From Rhodosporidiobolus odoratus (taxonomy: Eukaryota; Basidiomycota; Microbotryomycetes; Sporidiobolales; Sporidiobolaceae): 64,000 nt of DNA. The DNA is taken from the NCBI GenBank assembly GCA_034387635.1, contig JAOANU010000009.1, positions 372,001 to 436,000 on the forward strand. The letters run 5' to 3'. Below, piece after piece: positions 48,691 through 63,311 of the stretch. The number at the start of each line of letters is the position of its first letter. Position 1 is the stretch's first letter. A program made the translations under genes and the position numbers. The notes under the pieces were generated by a model, which saw only the letters and a program-made list of their open reading frames with translations, ran no database searches and was not told where the DNA came from.

Positions 48691-48899
48691 TATCAAGCTC
48701 GTTTGCAGTTCGTCTGCGAAGAATCTAATTCGGCGCCCCGTCCAGCATTTCTTGGCCACCAGGTTACCTTGCAGGACAGCGCATCGGACCGTCGTGGCGG
48801 CTCAGTTGATCAGCCCAATCATCTTGCGCTTGCTAGAAGAGGGAGTGCGCCTCGTCGTTGTCGACTGTCTTGCTGCTGCTGGGCAATGAGTATATGGAC

Positions 48900-48929
48900 G
48901 GGAAGTAACGGGAAGTAACGGGAAGTGAC
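48900..48929. repeat. 10-bp tandem repeat GGGAAGTAAC x3
   Basis: Three consecutive units, the last with one change (GTGAC for GTAAC). Confidence 0.9.
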
Positions 48930-49278
48930 AGTACGGTGGTAATTGAATGCGGGCAGCTGCCTGGCGTACGGGATCCCAATGTTTGGCTGAATGACGCGTT
49001 CGGACGCGAGCCGCGCTTTTGTTAGGCCAAGGGCGAAGTCGGCCTTTGAGCTGGACCTTCTCTTCTCCCTCTCTCCCTATATCAGTCATTGGCTCTGCCG
49101 CTGTACAGTCCTCGCACGTAGAACACTCTACTCCGTACAGACGCACCGGCGCCTGGCTGCACTGTACCCACACCTTCCACTCCCATCGGACTTTCCCTTT
49201 TCCCAATTTATCACTCAACTTGCCCGCACACTCGTTTCAACTACACTCTTTACCCTCAAACACGCCCCATATCCCATC

Positions 49279-50802
49279 ATGAGGACCTTCTCTACCGTTT
49301 TCTCCGTCGCAACCCTTGCTGCCTTGGCTCGCGCTGGCGGTAGCATCGACAACAACGCCGAGGCTGCCAGGATCGCCGTACGTTATGTTTCTCGCCTCTT
49401 GCCCTTCGATCCCTATGGTCCCAGCGTTTGCTGATATCTTTCGCTTCCAATGCGACCACTCTGCGCCGACGTAATCCTTCACGACATCTGACAACATGGT
49501 CAAACATCTTCTCCCGCTGGGCGCGTGCTTCCGCGACATTGTGTATATTTCCAGGCCGCCGCAACTCAACTCGACGGTGCTGGCGACTACGTCTTCACCA
49601 ACGTCAAGAGCGGCAAGGTTCTCTCCTTTACGCGCTCTTCCGATACCACCGACTTCTTCCCGGGCGCCGATTCGAGCCCGTTGTCGGTCCAAGTACGTTC
49701 AGTCAACCTCTAATTAGTCTTGCGCTGTACATGCCGGCGTACCTCGGGTACGCGCTCTTCGTGACGAAGCATGGACTGACCAAAGGCAACTTGCAGTTTT
49801 CGAACGGCGCCGCTCGTCTTTCCGGCGGCAACAACAAGTGCGCCTCCGCACAGTGGAGCTACGACGTGGAGGGCGGCGTGGACCATGCGGCTGTGTCCTA
49901 CGCTTGCGCTGTCGGCTCCGGGGAGCTGACTGGTACTGCCACGCTGGAAAAGACCAAGCAGTGGTGGTACATCGTTCCCGCTGGCACGACTGGAGATGAC
50001 GACGAGGGCGACAATGACGAAGGCGACAACGACGGTGGAGATGATGACCCGTCGAACTCCGGCGTTCATGTGAGTATCGGTCTCAACCTCGCCGCCAAGC
50101 ACAAGGCGACTTCACCTGCTGCTGCCGCGTCGTCCCCTACCACTTCGTCTGCGCCCGCCGCCACCACTCCCGCCGCCTCCACCTCTTCGTCCGACTTGGA
50201 TGTGTCCTCCAAGCAGGCCAAGTACAACCAACTCGGCTACTGGGACTCGTCTTCCTCGTCCATTTCCCTCAAGGATGTCGACACCTCGGGCGTGTCTTCG
50301 TACGACCGCAAGACCTGGGTCTGCATGCACAGCGGCTGGTGGCTCGCAGCGTAGGTCGTTCCTCCCCCACAATTTCAAGCCGGTAGAGGACTGATCTGGG
50401 GTTCTCTCTGCGCAGGCACCAAGGTTACGTTACCGAGGGTGGCCATGTTGAGTGCGAAAGTGACCTTGCTGCGTACCTTGCTGCTCACCCAGAGGCCGCG
50501 TCCCGTTCGAACCGTCTGGCCCGTCGTGCCCGGGCTTCCCACCACGATATGGCCAAGAAGCTCGCCAAGAAGTCGCAGACTACCTACCACCTCATTGCCG
50601 TCGACCACATCAAGGTGCGCTCTCTTCGTTCCGCTTCTAGCAAGAGTGCAGGGCTGATGTGCTGTTCCTCCGTCAACAGGACATGGCTACCCGCGCTATC
50701 GCCCACGAGTCCCTCTCGACTACCGGCGGTTACATATCGACTAAGCTCAACCTCTGGGACACCTCGGACGACGGTCAGACCTGGACCATCACCAAGGCTT
50801 AA
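49279..50802 (+). CDS. Secreted protein with signal peptide, acidic and Ser/Ala-rich linker; unknown function
   Basis: Five exons (49279-49377, 49555-49692, 49797-50350, 50416-50614, 50680-50802) encode 370 residues. A signal peptide (MRTFSTVFSVATLAALARAG) is followed by a domain of about 120 residues (LDGAGDYVFTNVKSGKVLSF, ALEKTKQWWYIVPAG-like), an acidic GDDDEGDNDEGDNDGGDDD stretch, a Thr/Ser/Ala-rich linker and a C-terminal domain rich in Tyr/Trp/His (YWDSSSSSISLKDVDTSG, TWVCMHSGWWLAAHQGYVTE, HHDMAKKLAKKSQTTYHLIA). There is no GPI signal. The two flanking domains could be carbohydrate- or cell-wall-binding, which is only inference. Unusually compact upstream promoter elements suggest strong expression. 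Confidence 0.8.
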
Positions 50803-50979
50803 GCCGCCCTTCACCACTACACCCTCTTCAAGAAAGCCGACCTAAGAACCCTCGCACCTGCGCCTTTTTCTGCTCGCGATACCCTATTCTTAACCCTTTC
50901 CCTTCCGTCGCAAGCGCGCCTTCCGGTCGCAGCTGCCTTATTTCGTCTTTCAACCTCTCCTCGACCCACTTCCTGCCCC

Positions 50980-51012
<33 letters not shown>

Positions 51013-51825
51013 TTGCTCCCTTCTTCCGATAAACTCGCTTCGTTTCCTTCACCTGTTCCGCATCCGTTACGTTGACCCCTCCCTTTGCCCCTCCTTTCGG
51101 TCATCCCGCCCGCTGGAAATCTCTCTCATCCTGTTTCTCTCAGACCTGCATGTTCTTTTCTCTCCTTCTCGTCTTCTCCGTATTGTAGCCTTAGTCACTG
51201 GATGTCTAGGGTTGTGCTTATCTTGTCTGAATGCTTTTGACTCTCAAGCGGGCTGTTCGGGGCCCGGCGTTCAACAAGACAGAGATTGGAAAATTGCCTG
51301 CTTACACCCTCACGGCCCCTCCCATTCGGAGAGTGACAATTGGCTTGAGCAAGCCGCAGTGCGGGGCATGATCCGTGACTGCCCAGCATATTCCGAAGGC
51401 GATCCGGTCATGAACAGCATATTGTGGAAGAGTAGGCAGGAAGAACTTAAGAAGCCGAAATGGAAAGACACACATTGGATCGAAGAATCATGCTCTTGCA
51501 GAGTTGACAGTGGTGATCTAGCCTTGCCCTGCCGAGCCAGAGTATGACGATCTCAGCCATGGTCCGACAGCTGCAAGCAGAAAGTAGGGAGCCAAAATTC
51601 AGGTTGAGAAGGTCCCGGTCTGGAATGAGGTGATGGCCATTTTTGCTGCGTATCCCTAGGGCAATGAGCTGAGAAGGCGCGGGAGCAGGGGTGAATGCCT
51701 GAGCATCCGAATCTTACGCTCTGCCGGTTCCTCTTCGCCGTCTTTCCTTCTTTGAACCCGTTGGCCTTTGCCCCTTGTCACAGTTGTGCAGATTCTACTA
51801 TAGCTTCAGGCTTGTGCAAGATGAA
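50803..51825. other. Repeat-bearing intergenic region with C30 tract
   Basis: Begins with the 3' UTR of the secreted-protein gene, which contains a run of 30 C. From about 51200 the sequence looks less GC-rich than elsewhere, and no protein with a recognisable domain could be read. Confidence 0.4.
50982..51011. repeat. Poly(C) tract, 30 residues
   Basis: Uninterrupted run of 30 C, about 180 bases past the stop codon of the secreted-protein gene. Such runs are length-unstable and error-prone in sequencing, so the exact length is uncertain. Confidence 0.9.
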
Positions 51826-52078
<253 letters not shown>

Positions 52079-53216
52079 GGCTTCAAGGCAGTGCACTGTA
52101 TGTCTAGCGTTGCCCTGACTCAGACCGCGTTTGGTCAGAGTGCGCCGCCTTGAGCAACTCTGCGGCCGCACATCGTCACAGTATGAGCTGCTTCCTTACG
52201 ATTTTGGCAATGACAACTGAGACGCTCAAAATGGCGGGACTGAGGTGCGCACTGCAATTTAACTCAAGCCTACTATATACCTGACAGTACAGCGGTAGCA
52301 AAGGCCTGATGGCAGAGGAAGTCACTGTCTGCAAGAAACGCAGAGACGAGACCCAAAGAAGGACAACTACTCTGTTGTGGTCACTGTGCAAACCATGTAG
52401 GTCACTCTGTGATTCCTGGGAGCTGACGTATAACTCAATATTGATCTGGAGCCTGCAATCAGTATGTAGCCAAAGATCAAATACTTCTAAGTCGCACTTG
52501 AGAAGGTCGGCAAACAACCTGAGCCAACATTTCCTGCCTTGCCCCAGGAGGCTAGGGAGAGACTAGAGGGCTGTACATATCACAGTGCTTCAACCATAAG
52601 CACATGGAAAGCCACTAGGCAGCACAAGTTGGAAGGCAAGGGGGTGTCTCCGCATCTCACAACATTTGAGTCCTGGACACCTGCCTACGGAATAGTGACA
52701 CTCAGGCGTTTCCACCACTGCTGAAGTAGCTGGAGAGCCACGTCGATAACCTGGGAGAGGCTTGGGCACTCTGGGGAGACTCAAACACACGGATCTTCTT
52801 CTCCTTCTTTGTCTCGCTGCCATCCTCCCTCGTTCTGACAGCTGGCAGGCGATACGAGGCGGCCCACGTTACCGTGACCGCTCGTCTACAAGTCCACGAG
52901 CTAGATGTTGAGGGGCAGAAGACCCGGTCATCTCTTCTCCGAGTAGCCTGTAAATTTGCGCTTTGCGACAATCATTCTGCAGCGAAATTAGCCCGAGCCC
53001 GCACCGGCGTTGCAGTCAAAAGGAGAGAGGGACTCCATCACACTCTGACTCTTCTCGAGAGAGAAGCAGAAGCGAGAAAAGAAAGACCAGCTCAGGACCA
53101 GAACGCATCAGGCGGGGGAGAAACAGAACAACCTCTTTGGTTTTTACTTTTGCACATCAAGTAGGAAGGTAAGAGGGACTAGACACGGGAAGGAAGATAC
53201 TACTGCAGCTTCAGGC
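52079..53216. other. Unique-looking segment between the two copies of the PGI1 3' end
   Basis: About 1.1 kb enclosed between the direct repeats. Both strands contain only short frames without family signatures. It could be a degraded mobile element, but no terminal repeats or transposase motifs were seen. Confidence 0.35.
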
Positions 53217-55502
<2,286 letters not shown>

Positions 55503-55945
55503 ATTTAGGTGTGGCGGTCCGTGAAGGTGAAGGTCAAGAAAGTGGCCCGTCGACGACGAGGACACAGCATTCGGCCGCCCGTTGTCGATGCTACTTTTTC
55601 TTCCGCAGACTCGCGGCCAAAGTTGAGATCGTCAAGAGTTCGTGTCCATCTGCCCGTGCAGACAGACTCAGCGGAGCAGCGAAACAGAGGAGTAAATCGG
55701 TCGGCTTTCAGACGACCGTCATTCAGAAGAAAGGAGACACTAAGGGTATCAACTGTAGTTTGCGGATTGTGTATCAACTGTATCAAGCTCAGCGGTAAAG
55801 GGGACATGGCTGACGAGTCGTAGGAGGGAAGGAGATGCACAGCACGACGAGACAGAAAGAGACTATTGGGAGAGGAGGAAAAAGCGCGCACGTTTCCCTG
55901 CCCTTCTGGGTCCTACATCGGCGGAATTCGACCATGAAGCTTGAC
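55503..55945. other. Intergenic region between CSN3 and PGI1
   Basis: A 443-bp spacer holding the PGI1 promoter and the 3' flank of CSN3. No gene recognised. Confidence 0.4.
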
Positions 55946-58546
55946 TTAGTCGCTGTCCATCTCGATCGCTCCATCCTCCCACCCTCCTGGAATACCGCCC
56001 ATTGCGGCTGAAGAGCCATAGTCGAGTTCGTCACTGAAGGCAGACGAAGAGCCGAATCCTCCAATGCCAGCGCCGGCGTTTCCCCCTGAAGCAGCAACAG
56101 ACCAGGCCTACACACATCAAAACGCCGTCAGTAAGGATGACGAGCAAGAAGGGCATGCAGCGCAAGGGAACGGAACCGTACTTTCTGCACAAACTCCTTC
56201 CCCTCCGCCATCTTCCTTCCTTCCGCTGCCCACCTCTCTTCGAGCTCTTGAGCCTCCTGAATCGCCTTCGTTACTCGCTCAACCGTTTCATGCGAAATGA
56301 ACGGTTCAGGGTCGTCGGAGAAGGTAATGGTTGTTTGGGCATGGGAAGTTGAGCTGGGTGACGGTGTGAACTTGGCAAAGATCTGTTTGGTGGCGATCTG
56401 CACGAGCCAAAGTCTATCAGCCCGTTATCCGGTTATGCGAAAGCGGAGGGAGTCGAGCAGTAGGACGAAGACGCACCATTCCCCTGATCTCGGTCTCGAC
56501 CGCGTCCAGCGCTTTCTCATCATTCGGGTCCATCCCTACTTGCGCTGTGATTTCGCCCAAGCTTTGCGTGATGTAAGTCTGCGTCAAGTGCTGGATCTGG
56601 CGCCGGCGCAGCGACGCGTCGCAGAGATGGACAAGGCCGGTGTTGAGATCCTGTTATGAGGGGTAGAGCGTCAACTGTGTTTTCGACACGCCATCCAATA
56701 ATGACCCGTGACAGGTATTGACACAGCGTGGGTGCCCTCGAAGAGCATTCAACGCACCTTCTCGAACCCTTCCCATCCTTTCTCCCTCGCTTGATCGATC
56801 TTCTTCCTATTCAGCGATACGAACGCCGATGCGTACTCTATATACCCGCCGCAGAGCGCCTTGATCGCTTGAGAGAGAGCATTCGAAGTGTACTTGGGTA
56901 GAGGGTGGAGCTGTGTAGGGTGGACAAGGTGGACAAGGTGGAGCATAGGGAAGGAGCAGGATACGGCGAGGAGGCAGCGGGTGAGCTTTGGCGCTGCGCG
57001 GATCCTAATCACGGGTTTCTCTGAGAGAAGCGAGAGACGGGGAACAGAGCGTACCCTTCCGTACGCTAACAGCTGGACAAGCACGAGTTTCTTGAAGGCA
57101 TCGATCTGAATCATGCTCGCGCTGCTTCCCGGCGCAGAGACGGCCTACACACCATGTAGGGGTTATCAATGACCTGTTCTGCATCACCTGCGAATACGGG
57201 GAGAAAGCTGAACGACGCACAATCTCCAGAAGGTCCGCAGCGCGGGTGTAGTCTCTTGACAAGGCGAGGATGGTACCGCCGAGGTAGTGGTAGAGTAGGT
57301 GATCCTGGTACTTGACGGGGTAAAGCTGTAGGAGCCAGAACGTGGAAATTTTTCCGCGTCAGAGCAAGCGCCTTCGATCTCCCGCATTTCAGAAGGCTTG
57401 GACAGTCACGAGGGAGAACAGCGAGGTGTCAGGTTGGAAACGCGCACCTGCTTGTCAAAGTCGGTGATATCGTCGCTGAGTACCTCGAGTGCGGCGGGGT
57501 ACTGACCAGTGGCCATGACGAGCTGTAACGAATCCCGAGCGTGTGATCAGCAGCTTTTCGTACCGTAGGAATTTCAGACAGCGGTGAGGATGAGGGAGGG
57601 GCTAAAGTACCTGTAGGAATTGCGGGTGAAGGTGCGTGAGGTAGCCCGGCTGAGGATAACGCTGGACAAGCGTCTTGAAGGCATTGACGGAGATAGCAGG
57701 CTGTGCAGTGCGAGCGAGTACGTCAGCTCCAAGCGCTGCAGGTGTGCCGCGAATGACATCCTCGACCAGGAGAGACAAGGCGGTGGAGCTTACTTCTCTC
57801 GTAGATTGCGCAAGGGAGACGAGCTGGCTGGCAAAGTAAGAAACTGCGAGAAAAGGATCCGAGGTGAGCCGATGCGGACACGGAGATACCATTTAGAGGC
57901 CCGTCCAGCCCTCTTGACGCTTTACGCATAGTCACCCGGCCTCGCACTGCTGAAACGGAAAAAAGAAAAACGCGTGCACCTTGTTCCCCCACTTGCCTCG
58001 CTTCTTGCGGCACGAATCCCTCCGCGAACCCCAAGATCTTCGGACCAAGCGTGGCCAGATCCGGCGTATTGGCGGCGGCGAGGCGAGCATTCCTGATATG
58101 TCATAGTAAAGTCAGCCTCACCCGTCTCGCTCAAATCAGAGAAAAGACAGAGAACGCACAGAATGTAAAGGTAACCGACCGTGTGCTGCCCGGGTGTGAG
58201 GACGTCGAGCGGATCTTGCCCATCCTTCATGCGTCCCTCGAGTAGATGGGCTGGGGCTGCCGAAGATCCAGCGGCTGCTCCACCTGACGAAGAGGAGGAA
58301 GCGTCTCCCGTCGTTCTCGAAGCCGCCGCTTGACGCGAAGCACCGCTCGAGCTTGACGAGGCTTGTCCAGCAGCCTTGTCGAGCTTCTTGAGCACCGGGA
58401 TGACTGGGGGAGGAATACAATAGCGTGAGTGGGATGATGTGGGCGGGCGATATAGAGGACAACATACGGCCAGCTTCGACTTCCTGCGCAGGGGTGCCGG
58501 CAATCAACGCTACGACACTATCCAGGTCTTGGGGAGCTTTCGACAT
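55946..58546 (-). CDS. CSN3: COP9 signalosome subunit 3
   Basis: Twelve exons (58468-58546, 58160-58403, 57980-58092, 57794-57843, 57611-57700, 57448-57522, 57221-57325, 57055-57144, 56758-56910, 56477-56650, 56182-56397, 55946-56107) encode 516 residues. The N-terminus MSKAPQDLDSVVALIAG leads to a Ser/Ala-rich loop and TPR-like helices (FVPQEARQVGE, VNAFKTLVQRYPQPGYLTHL, LVMATGQYPAALEVLSDDI, HLLYHYLGGTILALSRDYTR, FKKLVLVQLLAYG). The PCI domain reads LSQAIKALCGGYIEYASAF ... LVHLCDASLRRRQIQHLTQT ... MIATKQIFAKF, and the end EDGAIEMDSD is acidic, as in CSN3. The subunit scaffolds the complex that removes NEDD8 from cullins, so it works on the same SCF ligases that F-box proteins serve. Intron content is the highest in this window. 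Confidence 0.9.
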
Positions 58547-58908
58547 GATGATCAGACGAGTTCAGATATGAAAGCGAAGAGTGGAGTAAGCCGGAGGAAG
58601 TTGACAACTCGGTGCGCTGCAATGATGGCTGCATCGAGCACTACCAGCGGGCCTTGGACTAGCTAGGCAGCGAGGAAACAGCAGGCAGACGCGTAGGAAC
58701 AAGCTTTCTTTGCTTTTCGTTTCGGAAAAAGAGGCATATCTGGCCTGCTTCAACCCTTCTTTTGCGTTGCAGGCATTGTATAGTACAAACCGCTCGGTAC
58801 TTCCCGCGCACGGGAGCGATGCTCAGCGGCATATGGGAATAGGGGAACGGAAGAAGAACAAGATGAAAAGAAACGGGGCGGGTCGAAAGCGCGGAAGAGG
58901 CGAAGCGC

Positions 58909-59670
58909 TTATCGCGGGGCAAAACCGGGAGGGGGAGCAAAGCCGGGGGGAGGAGCGAAGCTGCAGAGAAGAGAAGCATGAGTATGTAGTACTCGCAAGA
59001 CCTGGCAGGAATGCCAGAACTGACCCTGGCGGAACCATGCCGGGAGGAGGCGGGGGAGCGCCGAAGGACTGCGGAGCTTGCCGCCTGCAGAGGAGCGAGT
59101 CAGTCGTTTTCCTGCCGGCAGCGCGATGGAAGAGAAAGCTAGGCAAGGACAACACGCACATTGTGGGGGGCGCCGCCAATCCCATACCCCTTCCAGCAGG
59201 AGCGCCGAAGCCAGGTCCCGCAGGGAGCTGCGTAGGATATAGACATCAGTAGGGAGAACGGAGGGCAGGGAAGCGGGCCACGACGTACAGTGCTGAGCTT
59301 GTCATCAGCCGCAGGAGGCGGACCCTCGACTGCAAATCAAGACCCGTCAGTCGATTTCTCGCGGCCGTTGCGAGCAAGGGCACATACCAGATAGCGTGAC
59401 GATGGTCTCTCCCCTCAGGATAACAAGCCCGAGCGTCCTCTTCATCTCATCCTCCTCACCGTCCTCCTCCGCCTCTTGAGCCTTTGCTCCCGTCGCCTTC
59501 CTCTTGACGCGACGGAACTCGTCTGTCTCGGCGAGAACAAGGTTCATGTGCTTGTCGAAGGCGAGAAGCTGACCGACAAGGGCGCGAGAATCGTTCAGGA
59601 CGACCCGCACTCGGTAGTTGATGATCGCGGCCATCTTTCCTCCCTTTTTGGACGACTGAGAGGCGTTCAT
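58909..59670 (-). CDS. SMB1: Spliceosomal Sm protein B
   Basis: Five exons (59388-59670, 59289-59329, 59160-59227, 59025-59084, 58909-58960) encode 167 residues. Sm1 reads INYRVRVVLNDSRALVGQLL, AFDKHMNLVL is the Sm1 end and TLGLVILRGETIVTLSVEGP the Sm2 motif; the loop between carries a charged insert (KAQEAEEDGEEDE). The C-terminal tail has GPGFGAPAGRGMGL and proline-rich repeats PPPGFAPPPGFAPR, the SmB-type PPPGxR/PPPGF motif. It is part of the heptameric Sm ring on U1, U2, U4 and U5 snRNAs. The tail is spread over three short exons. Confidence 0.95.
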
Positions 59671-60323
59671 CAGGCATGCAGAGTCACATGAGAGTGTCGG
59701 GTAGGACGTGCATGGCGTGTGAGGAGTGGGGTGGTGAGCGAGAAGGAGGGGGAGATGGGAACGTCGGCCGCAAGGAGGGGAAGCGCGAGGAGAGAGCAGC
59801 GGTCAGTGGAAGCTCTGTATACGGACCTGAGAGCTTGCCTACCATGCTGGGCGAATGGGCGAGGGTGTTTGTATCGTGACTTTCTTTCGAGGCCAGCGGC
59901 CAACTGGAACCTAATCAAGATTACACTTGCTCAAACGTAATCTTTCCTTTTTCTCGGCGCCCTTCATTGCATCTGTAGCGCCAGGCTCTTTCTATGACTT
60001 GTTGCAGTCATTCTGCATCCTGCTGTCTATGATGCGCACGATTAGCGTCTAGTTCGCGAGCACGTAATGGCTAGCAGCGCGCCAGAGGAAAATGTCTGCC
60101 AGCCCTTTTCCTCTCTTTGCGGATATGGGTCTCGCCCGCAGTGGCTCGAGAGCCAGTACAGTGCGACGACCGCGACGACGGTCGTCGCGGTGGTTGAGTT
60201 ATATCCCTGGCTAGACGCGTTGAGGGCAGAGTGGACGAAGTGATCAGACGTGACGTTCTTACATCTCCTCCTCGCTCCTTATATACTCTACACAAGGCGA
60301 CCTCGCGTCAGCTCAGCCATCAA
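59671..60323. other. Promoter region of SMB1 and 3' flank of SUP35
   Basis: A 653-bp spacer with a small inverted-repeat-like CGACGACCG/CGGTCGTCG around 60160-60185. No gene recognised. Confidence 0.4.
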
Positions 60324-63311
60324 TTAGGCAGTAGCCACGCCTAGCTCCAGCTTAGCGACATCCGGAAGGTCTTCAACCCGCTCGACGAGTTTCGTGACTT
60401 TTCCGATTCCGATTGTCTTTCCTTCATCGCGGAGGGTGAATCGACCGAGCGATGGTTGCGAGGCGAAGGTTTCGATGCACACAGGACCGGCGGCTTCGAC
60501 GAGGGCGATGATCTTCATGCCTGTCGAGCCGAAACGAAAATAAAAGGGAGAAGCCGGAGACATGGGGGACCGTCAGCGCGCCGCTTTTCTCGCCTGCTGC
60601 CATATGCAGAAGCTCAGAGAGGGAAGAGAGCGTACCCTTCTTGGCAAACTGAGGCGGCTTCCGACTCTTCCTTCCGGTTTTCTTGTCGTAGTAGTGGAGA
60701 AGTGCGGACAGAGTGATTTCTTCACTGGCGGTGTGAACGTGCATGACGGCTCCGTAACCCGCAGTGATGATGTTCTTGGTGTCGAGGATGACGATCTGGG
60801 CTTCGAACTGGGTCACGGCCTTGACCGGAGCAGTGGGAGAGGTGAGGACGAATCCAACATTCACATCCGTGTCTTCGACGCCTCGAAGACGAACACGGAT
60901 GTTGTCGCCAGAGAGCGCGAGAGGGATCTCTTCCTCAACTTCATTGTAGATCGCTTGCACGCCGACCGGGGTCTACGAGAGCAAAGGAATAGTCTGTTAG
61001 TTCGTGTCCAAGGGGCCAGAACCAACGGAATATCTTTGCGACACACCTTGTTGGGCATGAGGAGGAGATCCTGACCCTTCTTGATCCGTCCAGACTCGAC
61101 TTTTCCGACAACGATGCAACCCATGTCCGGGTATTTCTCCGAAATAGGCATCATGAGCGGGGCGTTGTTCTTGCGGTCATTGATGGGGAGGTTGTCAAGG
61201 AAGTTGAGCAGAGAAATACCCCTGTACGTAGGAAAGGCATGAGTTGACAGTCGGAAACAGACGGAGAAACCGATGCAGGACTCACTCGACCCAAGGCGCG
61301 ACCTTGCGGTCAACATCCTCCTTGATGTTTGCGCCGGTAAACCCAGAGACGGGGATGAAGGTGACGTCGGTCTTAATGTTGTAACCGGTACCCTTGAGGA
61401 AAGGCGAAAGCTTGGTCACAATCTCGTCGTACCTGCGGTCTCGAGCAGTCAGCCTTGTTCTCGCGCCTGAACCGGAGGAAGCAGCTGATGTACCTCTCCT
61501 TGTCCCAATTGACCGTCGGGTCATCCATCTTGTTAACCACAACGATAAGCTTGCTAACACCCGCAGTCTTGACGAGCATAGCGTGCTCGCGAGTCTGACC
61601 ACCCCTCTCGAAACCAGTCTCGAATTCGCCCTTACGGGCAGAGATGACAAGGACGGCGATGTCGGCCTGCGCAGCTCCAGAAATCATGGAAGGGACAAAG
61701 TTCTTGTGGCCAGGAGCGTCGAGGATGGTGTATCGTCGAGTGTCGGTTTCGAAGTAAGCACGGCCGACTTCGACGGTCTTGCCCTGCGAGTGTATTTTGC
61801 GTCAATGTGCGAATAGGCGAGAAGCCGCAGCTTGACTGCTGCACTGGCAAGGCACGAGAAATGGAAGACTTACCTTCTCACGCTCCTGACTAGTCGAGTC
61901 GAGGGCCCACGACAGGTACCAACTCTCACGACCCGCCTCCTTCGCCTCCCTCTCGTACTTCTCAAGTGTACGCTTGTCCACCATGCCGCAGAGGTACAGG
62001 ATGTTTCCACCCATCGTCGACTTGCCAGCATCGACGTGACCGATGAAGACGATGTTGAGATGGGGCTTGACGTCCTTGGCTACGCATGCAACACATGGTC
62101 AGCATGCATGTGAGTGTCTCTGAGCGGGAGGGAAAAGACGTACCCTCGTCAGCGTCACCATACAGGTCAGCCAATTCCTCCTGAGTCGCGACCGCCTTGA
62201 CCTCCTCCGCAACGACATCCTTCTTCTCCTCCGCGGCAGCTGCGGCAGCTTTCTTGGCAGCCGGGGCGGCGGCAGCCTCTTCCTTCTTCGCAGCTACCCT
62301 CTCCGCCTTCTTCTCAGCTGCGGGCTTGGCCGCAGGAACAGGGGTGGAAGGCTTGGACGGGGCGGGTGAAGCAGTCTTGCTCGCGGCAGCGGGAGTGGCA
62401 GCCTTAGAAGCGGCAGAGGAAGAGGCGGGGGTCTTGGAGCCGCCAATCTTGAGTGAAACCGTGGCGGGCTTGGCGTCAGGGTTGCTTGCGGGCTTGGGTG
62501 CGGAAGATTTGCCGCCGATGGAGAGGGTAGGGGGCTTAGAGGGTGCAGGGGCTCCCGGGTCTTCACGGCGAACGAAAGGGGCAGAAGGAGCGGCGGCAGG
62601 CTGGCGCACTGGAGGTTGGTAGACCTTGGTCTCGGGTTGTTGCGGCTGAGATTGCTGCTGGAACTGGTTGAATCCGTTGTTGTTGTAACGTTGCGCGAAG
62701 GCATCGGGAGCACCGTAGCCCTGAGGGGCACCACCGTAGCCTCCTTGTTGCGGGTAACCGCCGTACTGGCCTGCGGGAGAACGGTGAAGGAAAGAATTGG
62801 TGAGATGGGCTACCCTCGTTTCTACATGAGAAGGTCCACGCACCGTACCCTCCATAGCCCTGCTGCTGATACTGGTTGTAGTAGTCGGCAGGGTTCCCTC
62901 CCGTCTGCTGCTGCTGCTGCTGGCCGTAAGCATTGTAGGGCTGACCGGGCTGGAAGGGTGGTGCACCTCCCCCGGGAACGAAAGAGCCCGCGGAGGGGTT
63001 GAAAGAACCGGCGTTGGGGTTGAAGCCAGACACTGCACGCAAGGAGTAAAGCACAGGGTCAGCGAATCGAAGTCCCCGAGAAGCGAGTTGAGCGTATGCT
63101 GGGGAGTGGGTCGTCTCGTCGACCTCAAACGGGCTGGACAAAAGTGTCATGACGACTTTGAAGCGCGCTCAGTTCGCCCAATCTGACTGTCCATACGCCC
63201 CGCTTGCCCATGCTGTTGATTGAAAGTTTTGGAGCTTGACGCCGCCGAGATGACCTCGTCGTTGTCCTCTTACCGCCGGGAGGGTCGTACCGAGTCAAGG
63301 CTGAACTCACT
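60324..63311 (-). CDS. SUP35: Eukaryotic peptide chain release factor eRF3
   Basis: Nine exons (A of the ATG at 63311, then 62844-63032, 62144-62770, 61874-62079, 61494-61783, 61286-61432, 61047-61221, 60636-60972, 60324-60520) encode 722 residues. The N-domain is rich in Gln, Tyr, Gly and Asn ([24 protein letters not shown]), then an Ala/Lys/Glu M-domain. The GTPase domain has GHVDAGKST (P-loop), DAPGHKNF (G3) and NKMDD (G4), and the end is the eEF1A-like domains II-III. It binds eRF1 and drives GTP-dependent release at stop codons. The start codon is interrupted by a 278-nt intron (A at 63311, TG at 63031-63032); the downstream exon has no other good start. Confidence in the gene is high, in the split ATG moderate. 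Confidence 0.95.

Larger units (their letters stand above)
48424..49278. other. Intergenic region with two short repeats
   Basis: An 855-bp spacer upstream of the secreted-protein gene. It holds a TC microsatellite and a 10-bp tandem repeat. No gene recognised. Confidence 0.4.

Noticed and set aside
60156..60190. Small inverted repeat as a possible non-coding RNA or terminator
   Set aside because: The CGACGACCG/CGGTCGTCG pair is short and sits in simple CGACGA sequence; chance is sufficient to explain it.
62197..62622. Alanine-rich frame antisense to SUP35
   Set aside because: It is the complement of the Ala/Lys/Glu-rich M-domain and has no independent evidence.
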